This document shows positions 1 through 6,854 of a DNA stretch of 44,090 bases, piece after piece. Below the pieces are notes generated by a model. It was not told the origin of the DNA, did not search any database, and worked only from the letters and a program-made list of their open reading frames with translations. The translations under genes and the position numbers were made by a program. Source of the DNA: Actinomycetes bacterium (GTDB taxonomy: Bacteria; Actinomycetota; Coriobacteriia; Coriobacteriales; JAEZZM01); assembly GCA_023418575.1 (NCBI GenBank), contig JAEZZM010000050.1:1-44090 (forward strand), given 5' to 3'. The first letter of the stretch is position 1. Each line of letters starts with the position of its first letter.

Positions 1-312
1 GAAGAAATGCGGGACTATATCAAGAGCCTGTATGGGGTGAAACCCACCGACCGCATTTTCACGGTGACAAAATCCTACCTCCACCGGGAGATGGACAGGG
101 GGGCGAAAGAGGCCGGGGTCAAGCGGATCAGAATACACGACCTGCGGCACTCCCACATTTCCCTGCTCATTGACATGGGCTTTACGGCCCTGGCAATCGC
201 TGACCGTGTGGGACATGAAAGCATTGATATTACCTACCGCTACGCCCACCTGTTCCCCACCCGGCAGGCGGAGATGGCGGACAAACTGGACATGGAGCGA
301 AAGGGGGCCTAA
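1..312 (+). CDS. Tyrosine recombinase/integrase, C-terminal fragment
   Basis: This is the 3' end of a phage/ICE-type tyrosine integrase. The reading frame is open from base 1, so the gene is cut by the window edge; the ATG at 7 is internal. The catalytic C-terminal half is visible: an H-x-x-R box (HDLRHSH), then a GHESIDITYRYAHLFP block that supplies the conserved histidine and the nucleophilic tyrosine (in RYAHLF). The protein would cut and join DNA at the attachment sites of the mobile element. Base composition is clearly GC-richer than the chromosomal genes after 12.3 kb. A mobilization-like gene follows after 3 nt, so integrase and mobilization genes are probably co-transcribed. The family is certain from the motifs; the element it moves is not fully inside the window. 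Confidence 0.9.
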   Translation, partial: EEMRDYIKSLYGVKPTDRIFTVTKSYLHREMDRGAKEAGVKRIRIHDLRHSHISLLIDMGFTALAIADRVGHESIDITYRYAHLFPTRQAEMADKLDMERKGA

Positions 313-315
313 ATC

Positions 316-636
316 ATGTCAGCGAAAAATCTTGACCGACACAACCGCTGGAGAAACAAAACTGTGGCTTTCCGGGTGTCCCCGGAGGAGGACAGGGAAA
401 TTGAAACCGCCGTGCGGCTCTCCGGCCTTACCAAGCAGGACTACATCACCCGGCGGCTGCTGTGCCGAGATGTGGTGGTACGGGGCAACCCCAGGGTGTA
501 TAAGGCCCTTCGGAACGAGCTGGCCGCCGTTCTGGAAGAACTGGAGCGTATCGAGGCCGGGAATGGCGTGGATGGCGAGCTGCTGGACACCATCCGGCTG
601 ATCGCCGCCATCATGGGCGGCATGAGGGAGGATTGA
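316..636 (+). CDS. MobC-like mobilization accessory protein
   Basis: A 106-residue basic N-terminus/acidic C-terminus protein. The segment KTVAFRVSPEEDREIETAVRL followed by an SGLTKQDYITRRLL helix resembles the ribbon-helix-helix DNA-binding proteins that accompany relaxases (MobC/relaxosome family). It would bind near the transfer origin and assist nicking. It starts 3 nt after the integrase stop and ends 3 nt before the helicase gene, so it sits in a tight integrase-mob-rep operon. Gut Firmicute mobilizable elements often carry a protein of this size at this position. I recognise the family from its RHH-like start and context rather than from a unique motif. It could instead be an excisionase-like or generic RHH regulator. 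Confidence 0.6.
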   Translation: MSAKNLDRHNRWRNKTVAFRVSPEEDREIETAVRLSGLTKQDYITRRLLCRDVVVRGNPRVYKALRNELAAVLEELERIEAGNGVDGELLDTIRLIAAIMGGMRED

Positions 637-639
637 TAG

Positions 640-1794
640 ATGGATGGATTGAAAACGAAAACGACCGTCCCATATCCGTCTGTTGCAGCAGACGGGGGAC
701 AGTCGCTCTCACAAAAACCTAACCAAAGTATAACAGAGGGCATGGCAGAACACAAGCCCCCGGAAAGAGATTTGGAAGAAATCATGCGGCAGATAAGCCG
801 GGTCAACGACCCGGCCTATCTGCCTACCGTGTCTATGAATGACCTCTACGAGCAGGTGTACCCTGGCAGACCTCCTGTGATAGACGGTCTGCTCTATGCG
901 GGGACATATCTCTTTGTGGGCGCTCCCAAGGTGGGCAAGTCCTTTCTCATGGCCCAGCTTGCCTATCATGTGAGTATGGGCCTTTCCCTGTGGGGGTATG
1001 AGGTGCGCCAGGGAACAGTTCTCTATCTGGCCCTGGAGGACGATCACCGCCGCTTACAGGAGCGGTTGTACCGGATGTTTGGGGTAGAGAGTACCGGAAA
1101 CCTGTTCTTTGCCATCGGAGCCAAGCAGCTCGGCGGTGGCCTGGAGGAGCAGTTAAAGGGCTTTGTCCGGGAACACCCGGACACCCGGCTTATTATCATC
1201 GACACCCTGCAAAAAGTACGGGAGGAGGACGGCGGAAAGTACAGCTATGCCAACGACTACGAGGTAATTACCAAACTGAAACGGTTTGCCGATGGAAACG
1301 GGGTCTGCCTCCTGGTGGTACACCACACCCGCAAGCAGCAGGCCGATGATAAGTTTGATATGATCTCCGGCACCAACGGCTTATTGGGTGCGGCAGACGG
1401 GGCCTTCCTGCTCCAAAAGGAGCGGCGGACAGACAACGCCGCCACCCTGGACATTTCCGGGCGGGATCAGCAAGACCAGCGCCTCTACCTCAAACGGGAC
1501 GAGGAACGGCTTGTGTGGGAGCTGGAGCGGCGGGAAACGGAGCTGCGGCAGGAGCCGCCTGACCCGGTGTTGGAGGCTGTTGCCGCCCTGGTGACGGCGG
1601 AACGGCCAGAGTGGAGAGGGACGGCCACGGAACTTGTCACCGCCCTGGAGCTGGATATGAAACCCAATGCCCTGGCTATGCGGCTGAATGTCCGGGCATG
1701 GCGGCTGTCCTATGAGTACCATATCCGCTATGTAAGCGCCCGAACCCATGCCGGACGGAGTATCAGCCTTTCGCTGGAGGAACCCCAGGCGTGA
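640..1794 (+). CDS. RepA-like hexameric helicase (AAA_25 ATPase)
   Basis: A 384-residue RecA-fold ATPase of the RepA/plasmid helicase superfamily. Walker A is GAPKVGKS (about residues 94-101), an ALEDD block follows at about 131-135, Walker B is LIIID (about 184-188), and a VVHHTRK segment matches the conserved histidine motif of RepA-type replicative helicases. The C-terminal 100 residues are probably a small winged-helix or accessory domain. It would unwind element DNA after nicking or at an episomal origin. The ATG at 640 has a GGAGG-like site just upstream (GAGGGAGGATTG). An in-frame ATG at 742 is possible, because the first 34 residues look poorly structured. Immediately downstream, and overlapping the stop codon, lie iteron-like repeats, as expected beside a replication initiator. 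Confidence 0.8.
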   Translation: MDGLKTKTTVPYPSVAADGGQSLSQKPNQSITEGMAEHKPPERDLEEIMRQISRVNDPAYLPTVSMNDLYEQVYPGRPPVIDGLLYAGTYLFVGAPKVGKSFLMAQLAYHVSMGLSLWGYEVRQGTVLYLALEDDHRRLQERLYRMFGVESTGNLFFAIGAKQLGGGLEEQLKGFVREHPDTRLIIIDTLQKVREEDGGKYSYANDYEVITKLKRFADGNGVCLLVVHHTRKQQADDKFDMISGTNGLLGAADGAFLLQKERRTDNAATLDISGRDQQDQRLYLKRDEERLVWELERRETELRQEPPDPVLEAVAALVTAERPEWRGTATELVTALELDMKPNALAMRLNVRAWRLSYEYHIRYVSARTHAGRSISLSLEEPQA

Positions 1795-1872
1795 CGACCG
1801 TGACAGCTGTGACAGCTTTTTGGAGTGCGGAGGCGGTGTGCAAAACATCGTCACGGTCGTCACGGCTGTCAC
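1791..1872 (+). repeat. Inverted array of 9-bp iteron-like repeats (3 + 3)
   Basis: Three consecutive 9-mers on the + strand (GTGACGACC 1791-1799, GTGACAGCT 1800-1808, GTGACAGCT 1809-1817) face three 9-mers on the opposite strand (1846-1854, 1855-1863, 1864-1872; as reverse complements GTGACGATG, GTGACGACC, GTGACAGCC). A 28-nt spacer lies between. The first unit overlaps the stop codon of the RepA-like gene. The two arms can also fold into one long hairpin, so the array could be initiator-binding iterons, a terminator-like structure, or both. Confidence 0.7.
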
Positions 1873-2239
1873 GGGGAGCGGGGGCGAAAGTCAAGGGGGC
1901 ATACCTGCGGGTGGAGATTGCCGCAAGGCAATACACCCCGTACCCCTTGACTTTCACCCCACGGAAAACACTTGCCGGGCGGTGGAAAGGCCCCTGGCCT
2001 TTCCACCCTGCCCAACGGCGAGTGACAAAGTTTAGGCGGGGTGCAGGGTGCCCTTTTCAAAGGGCGGCCCTGCTGGGGGAGGCAACCGCAGTTGCCGGGG
2101 GCAAAGCCCCCACACCACCCCGTAGGGCGCAAATGCGCTTTTGATGGCCGTAAGGCTGTCAAAAGTGCTTTTGCTTTACTTTCGCAGAAAGTAACAAAGG
2201 CCCGCCGCTTGCGCGGCGGAAAAGGAAGGAGGGATTGAT
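1873..2239 (+). other. Hairpin-rich non-coding region, candidate origin/oriT
   Basis: No convincing gene lies here. There is a dense run of perfect inverted repeats: 1886-1898/1943-1955 (13 bp, enclosing 1917-1922/1927-1932), 1981-1992/1996-2007 (12 bp, 3-nt loop), a nested hairpin 2043-2073, 2081-2086/2091-2096, 2097-2102/2106-2111, 2127-2131/2134-2138, 2138-2144/2159-2165, 2176-2183/2187-2194 (8 bp around GCA) and 2202-2208/2213-2219. It sits between a rep-type helicase and a MobV relaxase. Single-strand origins, double-strand origins and oriT sites of such elements are structured in this way. The last hairpins, just before the relaxase, are the best oriT candidates. The function is inferred from position only. 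Confidence 0.5.
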
Positions 2240-3424
2240 TTGAAAAGGACGATCAGCGCCATGGTGGGCCAAGGATCAGTGAACCATAACAGCAGAAAAT
2301 TCCACGCCAAGAACACCGATCCGGAACGCTCCCATTTGAATGTCACCTACTGCCAGGAGAATATCAAGACGGTGTACCATGAACTCTTTGACGAGGCTCT
2401 GGAGCGCTACAACGCTAAACAGACCAGGGCCGACAGAAGGATTGAGGATTACTATGAGAAAATCCGCTCGGGCAAGCAGGAAAAGCCGTTCCACGAAATC
2501 ATTCTGCAAGTGGGCAATCGAGACGATATGAGCGCCGACAGCGAGGAGGGGCAGCTGGCGGCAGCGGTTTTGGACGAGTACATGAAGGGCTTTCAAGAGC
2601 GCAATCCCCAACTCCGGGTGTTCTCCGCCCACCTCCACATGGACGAGGCCACGCCCCATCTGCACATTGACTTTGTTCCGTTTACCACGGGGAGCAAGCG
2701 AGGGCTGGACACCAGGGTATCTCTGAAACAGGCGTTAGCGGCCCAGGGGTTCAAGGGCGGCACCAGAGGTGACACGGAGTGGAGCCAGTGGGTGCGCTCG
2801 GAAAAGGAGCGGCTTTCCCTGGTTATGGAGCGCCACGGGATTGAGTGGGAGGACAAGGGAACCCATGACAAGCACCTGTCTGTACTGGACTATAAGAAGG
2901 AACAGCGGGCAAAGGAGATCGCTGTCCTGGATACAGTCAAGGCGGAGAAAGAAAGCCTAGTAGAGAGCCAGGAACGGCGGCTCAAAGAACTGGCCCCGGC
3001 GGTAAAGAACATGGAGCGGTTGGCTGCGGACTTCTCCGCCGACCCGGACGAGATTTTGCCGGAGCCGGGAACGCTGGAAACAGGCCGGGCCTACCGGGAG
3101 AAAAAGGCCAAACCCCTGTTGGCCCAAATCGTCAAGGTGCTGCGCTCCCTGTATCTGGCCTATGTGGAGCTGCGAGGGAAATTTGAGCGCCTGCAAGGGG
3201 ACTATGGCCGGGTGAGGGAGAGCAACGCCCGCCTGTCTGACCGATTGCAGGAGGTAAAGCTGGAGAACAAGGCCCTGCGGCAAGTTTCCGCCGACTATGA
3301 GCGGGTCAAGCGGGTCTTTGGCCCGGAGCAAGTGGCGGTAGCAGTACAGGCCGACAAACAACGGGAACAGGCGGAGAGAGGCCGCAAGCGGCCCCGGCGC
3401 TCTGTTGATCGGGGGGAGCGGTAA
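2240..3424 (+). CDS. MobV/Pre family relaxase
   Basis: A 394-residue plasmid mobilization relaxase of the MobV (Pre/Mob) family. It would nick the transfer origin and stay covalently bound to the 5' end. The N-terminal motif (MVGQGSVNHNSRKFHAKN) and the metal-binding motif HLHMDEATPHLHIDF, with its H-x-D-E-x-T-P-H-x-H core, are both present. The C-terminal 150 residues are charged and coiled-coil-like, with many Glu, Arg and Lys, as usual in the family. Translation most likely begins at TTG 2240, which has a strong AAGGAGGG site 8 nt upstream; the ATG at 2261 lacks this spacing. The gene follows the hairpin-rich region, which probably contains its target. Its GC content matches the integrase and helicase genes, so it is backbone of the same element. 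Confidence 0.92.
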   Translation: MKRTISAMVGQGSVNHNSRKFHAKNTDPERSHLNVTYCQENIKTVYHELFDEALERYNAKQTRADRRIEDYYEKIRSGKQEKPFHEIILQVGNRDDMSADSEEGQLAAAVLDEYMKGFQERNPQLRVFSAHLHMDEATPHLHIDFVPFTTGSKRGLDTRVSLKQALAAQGFKGGTRGDTEWSQWVRSEKERLSLVMERHGIEWEDKGTHDKHLSVLDYKKEQRAKEIAVLDTVKAEKESLVESQERRLKELAPAVKNMERLAADFSADPDEILPEPGTLETGRAYREKKAKPLLAQIVKVLRSLYLAYVELRGKFERLQGDYGRVRESNARLSDRLQEVKLENKALRQVSADYERVKRVFGPEQVAVAVQADKQREQAERGRKRPRRSVDRGER

Positions 3425-3447
3425 AAGTAAAGGATTTGTTTTTATAC

Positions 3448-3471
3448 TTGATTATTCCATGCGTTTATGAT
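3448..3471 (+). promoter_or_regulatory. Possible promoter for the ABC-F leader transcript
   Basis: A good -10 hexamer (TATGAT, 3466-3471) lies about 35 nt before the leader ORF, and TTGATT at 3448-3453 is a -35-like hexamer. The spacer is only 12 nt, so this pair is not canonical, and another upstream T-rich stretch (3436-3441) could serve instead. The AT-rich cargo begins here, directly after the relaxase stop. I am fairly sure a promoter lies in 3430-3490, less sure of the exact boxes. Confidence 0.35.
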
Positions 3472-3505
3472 ACGCTAATATAAACATTAGAGGTGAGGTG
3501 GAAAG

Positions 3506-3529
3506 ATGATTAACTTTTCTTGCAAATAA
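3506..3529 (+). CDS. Leader peptide MINFSCK of the ABC-F attenuator
   Basis: A 7-codon ORF (M-I-N-F-S-C-K, then TAA) preceded by a good Shine-Dalgarno stretch (GAGGTGAGGTGGAAAG, 3490-3505). Its coding bases contain the first arm of a set of alternative hairpins (3512-3525 pairs with 3576-3588). A ribosome stalled on it would therefore change folding downstream. Short leader peptides of this kind are known to control erm genes and several ABC-F genes (vmlR, lmo0919, msr(D)). That this one senses a drug is an inference from the layout. Confidence 0.65.
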   Translation: MINFSCK

Positions 3530-3697
3530 ATTGGAATATACAGTGATACTGTGTTTTACAGTACCATTGTACCCATTGCAAGAAAGTTAAAAGTCTATTC
3601 ACTCGATTATATCGTAGGCGTATCACTCTTGATAGGGGTGGTACTATTATGCTGTGACGAGCTGCAAGAATTGACTTTCTTGCAGCTCTTATTTTAT
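3510..3697 (+). promoter_or_regulatory. Ribosome-mediated transcription attenuator
   Basis: Four pairing segments are visible. Segment 1 (3512-3525) lies inside the leader ORF and pairs with segment 2 (3576-3588), with one bulge. Segments 3 and 4 (3659-3670 and 3677-3688) form a perfect 12-bp stem with a 6-nt loop, followed by TTATTTTAT, an intrinsic terminator. Segment 2 is also perfectly complementary over 11 bp to 3674-3684, inside the terminator's 3' arm. If a ribosome stalls over segment 1, segment 2 is freed to break the terminator and the ABC-F gene is read. If not, 1:2 pairing lets the terminator form. The pairings are seen directly; drug induction is inferred. Confidence 0.75.
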
Positions 3698-3731
3698 GTT
3701 CTTGATCCCTGGAATAAAGGAGGAATGCGAT

Positions 3732-5234
3732 ATGTCGATGATCCGAGTCGAGAACCTTACCTTTGCCTATCCATCCAGCTATGATAACATTTTTGAAAAT
3801 GTCAATTTTCAAATTGATACAGATTGGAAACTTGGGTTTGTTGGAAGAAACGGTAGAGGGAAAACAACTTTTCTAAATCTCTTGCTTGGAAAGTACGAAT
3901 ACCACGGGAAAATACAAGCCTCTGTGCAATTTGATTACTTTCCATATCCTGTGAACGACAAAAACAGATTAACTACGGATATTCTCTCGGAAGTCTGCCC
4001 GCTGGCGGAAGAGTGGGAGCTGTTGAGAGAACTATCCTATCTGGAAGTCCGTGATGATGTACTTTGGAGGCCATTTTTTACGCTTTCCAATGGAGAGCAG
4101 ACCAAGGTGCTGCTTGCCGCTCTATTTCTGAATGATGGACACTTTTTACTGATTGATGAACCGACAAACCATTTGGATATGAAAGCCAGAGAAACCGTTT
4201 CAGCATACCTGAAACGGAAAAAGGGATTTATCTTAGTCTCTCATGATCGCTGTTTTTTAGATGGCTGTGTTGACCATATCCTGTCGATCAATCGGTCAAA
4301 CATCGAAGTGCAAAGCGGAAATTTTTCTACTTGGTTCACCAACTTCCAGCGTCAACAAGAATTTGAACTCGCTCAAAATGTGAAGCTGAAAAAAAGCATT
4401 GATAATATGCAAAAGGCCGCTAAAAGAACTTCTGTCTGGTCAGACCGAATTGAAGCGTCAAAATATGGGAACGGCCCGGTTGACCGAGGGTATATTGGTC
4501 ACAAATCTGCCAAAATGATGAAACGCTCAAAGGCTATCGAAGTGCGGCAGCAACGGGCAATCGAGGAAAAGTCCGGCCTTCTCAAAAATTTGGAAACCGT
4601 AGAAGATTTGAAAATCGCTCCGCTTCTCTATTTTTCAGATACCTTAGTGACTTTCTCTGATGTTGTACCAATTTTTGACGGAAAAGATGTTTGCCAGCCA
4701 ATCTCGTTTACAGTAAAGCGGGGAGAACGCATTGCCCTTGATGGGAAAAATGGTTCTGGAAAAACGAGCATTCTCAAGCTACTGGTCGGGCAACAAATAG
4801 AACATCGTGGGACGGTTGCAATGGGTTCTGGCATGATATTGTCCTATGTACCTCAAGATACTTCCATGCTGAACGGTTCGTTATCAGAGTTTGCGGAAGC
4901 CAATCGTATTGATGAAAGTTTGTTTAAGGCAATCTTACGGAAAATGGATTTTTCACGAATACAGTTTGAAAAGAAAATGGAAGATTTTTCAGCGGGACAA
5001 AAGAAAAAAGTGTTGATAGCAAAAAGCCTTTGTGAACAAGCACATCTGTATGTGTGGGATGAACCTCTTAACTATATTGACATCTATTCCCGAATGCAAA
5101 TTGAAAATCTGATTAGGGAATTTTCTCCTACAATGATCTTCGTAGAACATGATCTTGCTTTCAGAAATACGATTGCTACAAAAACAGTATATATTGAAAG
5201 CACTCCCGGTCAAAGCTGTCAATGGTCAAGATGA
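3732..5234 (+). CDS. ABC-F ribosomal protection protein, Lsa-like
   Basis: A 500-residue soluble protein with two ABC domains and no membrane segments. The first domain has Walker A GRNGRGKT (38-45), signature LSNGEQ (118-123) and Walker B with DEPTNHLD (142-149). A linker of about 100 residues (200-300) forms the ribosome-reaching arm. The second domain has GKNGSGKT (338-345), FSAGQ (419-423) and DEPLNYID (443-450). Length and motifs fit the Lsa/Vga-type proteins that displace lincosamides, streptogramin A and pleuromutilins from the 50S subunit. The start at ATG 3732 follows AAAGGAGG at 3717-3724. The gene is AT-rich and sits in a GC-rich mobile backbone, so it is cargo. The last 10 or so residues (STPGQSCQWSR) run into a palindrome and may be a junction-derived tail. 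The exact drug spectrum cannot be told from sequence. Confidence 0.88.
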   Translation: MSMIRVENLTFAYPSSYDNIFENVNFQIDTDWKLGFVGRNGRGKTTFLNLLLGKYEYHGKIQASVQFDYFPYPVNDKNRLTTDILSEVCPLAEEWELLRELSYLEVRDDVLWRPFFTLSNGEQTKVLLAALFLNDGHFLLIDEPTNHLDMKARETVSAYLKRKKGFILVSHDRCFLDGCVDHILSINRSNIEVQSGNFSTWFTNFQRQQEFELAQNVKLKKSIDNMQKAAKRTSVWSDRIEASKYGNGPVDRGYIGHKSAKMMKRSKAIEVRQQRAIEEKSGLLKNLETVEDLKIAPLLYFSDTLVTFSDVVPIFDGKDVCQPISFTVKRGERIALDGKNGSGKTSILKLLVGQQIEHRGTVAMGSGMILSYVPQDTSMLNGSLSEFAEANRIDESLFKAILRKMDFSRIQFEKKMEDFSAGQKKKVLIAKSLCEQAHLYVWDEPLNYIDIYSRMQIENLIREFSPTMIFVEHDLAFRNTIATKTVYIESTPGQSCQWSR

Positions 5235-5265
5235 ACGGCGCATTTCATGCGCCGCCATTGACAGC
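5215..5265. repeat. Two-step inverted repeat at the end of the ABC-F gene
   Basis: Outer arms GCTGTCAATGG (5215-5225) and CCATTGACAGC (5255-5265) enclose inner arms CGGCGCAT (5236-5243) and ATGCGCCG (5247-5254). The structure contains the ABC-F stop codon (5232-5234). No T-run follows, so it is not a classic terminator. GC content rises again here, which suggests a return from AT-rich cargo to element backbone. Confidence 0.7.
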
Positions 5266-5293
5266 CCTGCCCGGTCTTGCTCTGCGGTTATCA

Positions 5294-5326
5294 AGGCAGG
5301 CAAGCCCCAGGGGTGCTTGCCTGCCT
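5294..5326. repeat. Inverted repeat, 12-bp arms
   Basis: AGGCAGGCAAGC (5294-5305) is perfectly mirrored by GCTTGCCTGCCT (5315-5326), with a C-rich/G-rich centre that can extend the stem. CCTTTGATTTT follows, so it could act as a weak terminator for the ABC-F transcript or be an element-end structure. Confidence 0.65.
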
Positions 5327-5354
5327 CCTTTGATTTTGAGTGGAGGTCAGTGGC

Positions 5355-5385
5355 CGAAATTGGCCTCAAATTGAGGCCAATTTCG
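5355..5385. repeat. 31-bp near-perfect palindrome
   Basis: Fifteen bases at 5355-5369 (CGAAATTGGCCTCAA) are the exact reverse complement of 5371-5385, around a single central A. Such a loop-free palindrome is more like a binding site for a dimeric protein, or an element end, than a terminator. Composition drops to chromosomal AT-richness soon after about 5440. Confidence 0.75.
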
Positions 5386-5686
5386 ACAGGTACTTGCAAA
5401 GCCCGGAACTCTTGCAAACTCTGGTTTTCTGTGATACTATTTTGATACTAAGAAAACGAGGTGTCCCAAATAGCAGGTGAAATATTAACATATTTGCGAA
5501 AGTTTTTCCTGTAAAACCACCTCAAATACGCCCCCATATATTTGAATTTGCCGAGTGGGAGTAGTATTGGAACATTTGTTCTTATTTTTCATACGGTTTC
5601 TAACGGTTCCGATGGCAACCGATGACAACATTTCAGAACGTCCGCACCCACAAGCAGCATGATTCCAAAATAAGACTGAAACTCAC

Positions 5687-5715
5687 AAGGCTCCTCAAAA
5701 GAATCGAGGAGCCTT
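5687..5715 (+). terminator. Hairpin, possible intrinsic terminator
   Basis: AAGGCTCCTC (5687-5696) and GAGGAGCCTT (5706-5715) form a perfect 10-bp stem with a 9-nt loop, followed by CTCGTTTCCTC. The T-run is weak. No gene ends nearby on the + strand, so it may belong to a remnant transcript or to an att region. Confidence 0.45.
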
Positions 5716-5825
5716 CTCGTTTCCTCAGGTAGACGGATGGTCGGTTGTCACCCCATGGCAAACGAGGGTGGGTCGAACGAGCCTGAAACGACTCGGGCGG
5801 AACCGAAGGGAACCGACGCGAACTG

Positions 5826-5872
5826 AAAAACCTGCAAGCCGACGAGAGGTAATGATGGCGGGAGCTTGCAGG
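5826..5872 (-). terminator. Possible minus-strand terminator
   Basis: CCTGCAAGC (5831-5839) pairs with GCTTGCAGG (5864-5872), and on the minus strand the stem is followed by a run of five T (A-run at 5826-5830). The 24-nt loop is long. No minus-strand gene is recognisable upstream of it (5873-6200), so this may be a relic. Confidence 0.3.
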
Positions 5873-5892
5873 TGCCGTCGAAAATCGACAAA

Positions 5893-5927
5893 ACTCAAAC
5901 GAAACTCACTCGGAAAAACGAAACTCA
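5893..5927. repeat. ACTCAAACGAAA repeat, left of the AbiE cassette
   Basis: ACTCAAACGAAA occurs at 5893-5904, and the shorter unit ACGAAACTCA occurs twice (5899-5908, 5918-5927). The same 12-mer, with a similar following stretch ending in TCGGAA, recurs at 11477 on the other side of the three-gene cassette. Confidence 0.6.
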
Positions 5928-6190
5928 AGAATGACGGATGCCCCTAATGAAGAGCCTGGAAGTGTCATTCTCGCAAACTCAGCCGCACGGGAAAATTTAG
6001 CTCTCACTCCAAGGGAATAAATTTTGCTAGACTTCTAAACTACGGTTTTTTGTTCGTTATGTCTCGCGACATATTGCAATGCACGAAAAAGTGTAAAACA
6101 ACCGGTGACTTCGCAAGAGTAAAACCTATCGAACCCTCCCATAACAAAAAACAAAGCCCACAGTCAACACATGTCTCTTTCGAGCATGAT

Positions 6191-6219
6191 TTGATTAACA
6201 GACACAATACCGATACAAT
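6191..6219 (+). promoter_or_regulatory. Promoter of the AbiE-STAND operon
   Basis: TTGATT (6191-6196) and TACAAT (6214-6219) are separated by exactly 17 nt, close to the sigma-70 consensus. Transcription would begin near 6226, giving a leader of about 23 nt before the ATG at 6249. No other promoter of this quality is seen before the next two genes, which overlap. The AbiEi antitoxin class usually represses its own promoter, but I see no obvious long operator repeat around it. Confidence 0.7.
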
Positions 6220-6248
6220 ATATGTCTAAAAATCAAAAGGAGGAAAAA

Positions 6249-6854
6249 ATGGGGAAAAGCGAGGAAATTGTCAGCCTGGTTCAGGATGTCGGCGGCGTGG
6301 CCAGTGCGGCGCAGATCACCGAAGCAGGTTTCCTGCCCGGTTCCATCTCCCATGCCCTGAAATCGGGCGCCATAGACAAGCTCACGAGGGGCGTCTACTG
6401 TTTGCCGGAGGTGTTCGACGACGAGTTCGCCGCCGTTACCTACAGATGGAGGAAGTGCGTGCTCTCGCACGAAAGCGCGCTTTACCTCGCTGGGCTTTCC
6501 GACAGGGTGCCTGGCGCGCTCGACGTCACCGTCCCCCACGGCTACAACCCGCGGGGACTTTTCCACGAGCACCCTGATGCGAGGATCCACAGAGTCAACA
6601 AGGATGTCTACGAGCTGGGAATCATCGAGGCAAAATCCCCCGGAGGCGCGATGGTAAGGACGTACTGCGCGCAGCGCGCGGTGGCGGACTTAATCTCCCA
6701 GAGGGCCTCCGGTGGAGCCGATCCACAGCTCGTCCACGACGCGGTCGCGGGCTATTTCAAGAGAACCGATGCTGACCTCGAGGGCCTCGCACGGATGTGC
6801 ACGGCACTTGGTGTCGAGGAGGAGTTCAGGATGTATCTGGAGGTGCTCAGATGA
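6249..6854 (+). CDS. abiEi: AbiEi-family antitoxin (type IV TA)
   Basis: A 201-residue protein of the AbiEi antitoxin family. It begins with a winged-helix segment (about residues 1-60: SEEIVSLVQDVGGVASAAQITEAGF, then the RGVYCLPE strand). The family's DEFAAVTYRWRKCVLSHESALYLAGLSD block and a TVPHGYNP segment follow. Such proteins repress their own operon and counteract the AbiEii toxin without direct binding (type IV). I place the start at ATG 6249 because a GGAGG stands 5 nt upstream (6239-6243); the in-frame ATG at 6222 would lie at about the transcription start. The stop overlaps the toxin start (ATGA). GC content is much higher than in the flanks, which suggests import from a GC-richer actinobacterium. 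Confidence 0.85.
   Translation: MGKSEEIVSLVQDVGGVASAAQITEAGFLPGSISHALKSGAIDKLTRGVYCLPEVFDDEFAAVTYRWRKCVLSHESALYLAGLSDRVPGALDVTVPHGYNPRGLFHEHPDARIHRVNKDVYELGIIEAKSPGGAMVRTYCAQRAVADLISQRASGGADPQLVHDAVAGYFKRTDADLEGLARMCTALGVEEEFRMYLEVLR

Larger units (their letters stand above)
5386..6190. other. Non-coding stretch between mobile element and AbiE cassette
   Basis: No reading frame here has a ribosome site or recognisable product. The stretch probably contains the right end of the mobile element (around 5386-5470) and then unknown DNA. Visible structures are a hairpin at 5687-5715, an inverted repeat with a T-run on the minus strand at 5826-5872, and repeated ACGAAACTCA motifs at 5893-5927. No tRNA gene is seen that could serve as an attachment site. 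Confidence 0.5.

Noticed and set aside
170..601. 143-codon + strand frame overlapping the integrase and MobC-like genes
   Set aside because: Trp/Arg/Pro-rich shadow translation of the real genes in another frame.
1748..2162. Several open frames of 60 to 117 codons on both strands after the RepA-like gene
   Set aside because: They run through iterons and perfect hairpins, have no ribosome sites, and their proteins are low-complexity (VTTVTAVTA, Arg/Pro-rich).
3551..3784. 77-codon frame between leader peptide and ABC-F gene
   Set aside because: It crosses the terminator and the ABC-F ribosome site and has no ribosome site of its own; the hairpin logic explains the DNA better.
5687..5715. Hairpin as a tRNA-derived attachment site
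   Set aside because: Stem-loop only; no tRNA cloverleaf around it.
5725..5928. 67-codon minus-strand frame
   Set aside because: Arg/Phe/Ser-rich, no ribosome site, and overlaps an inverted repeat.
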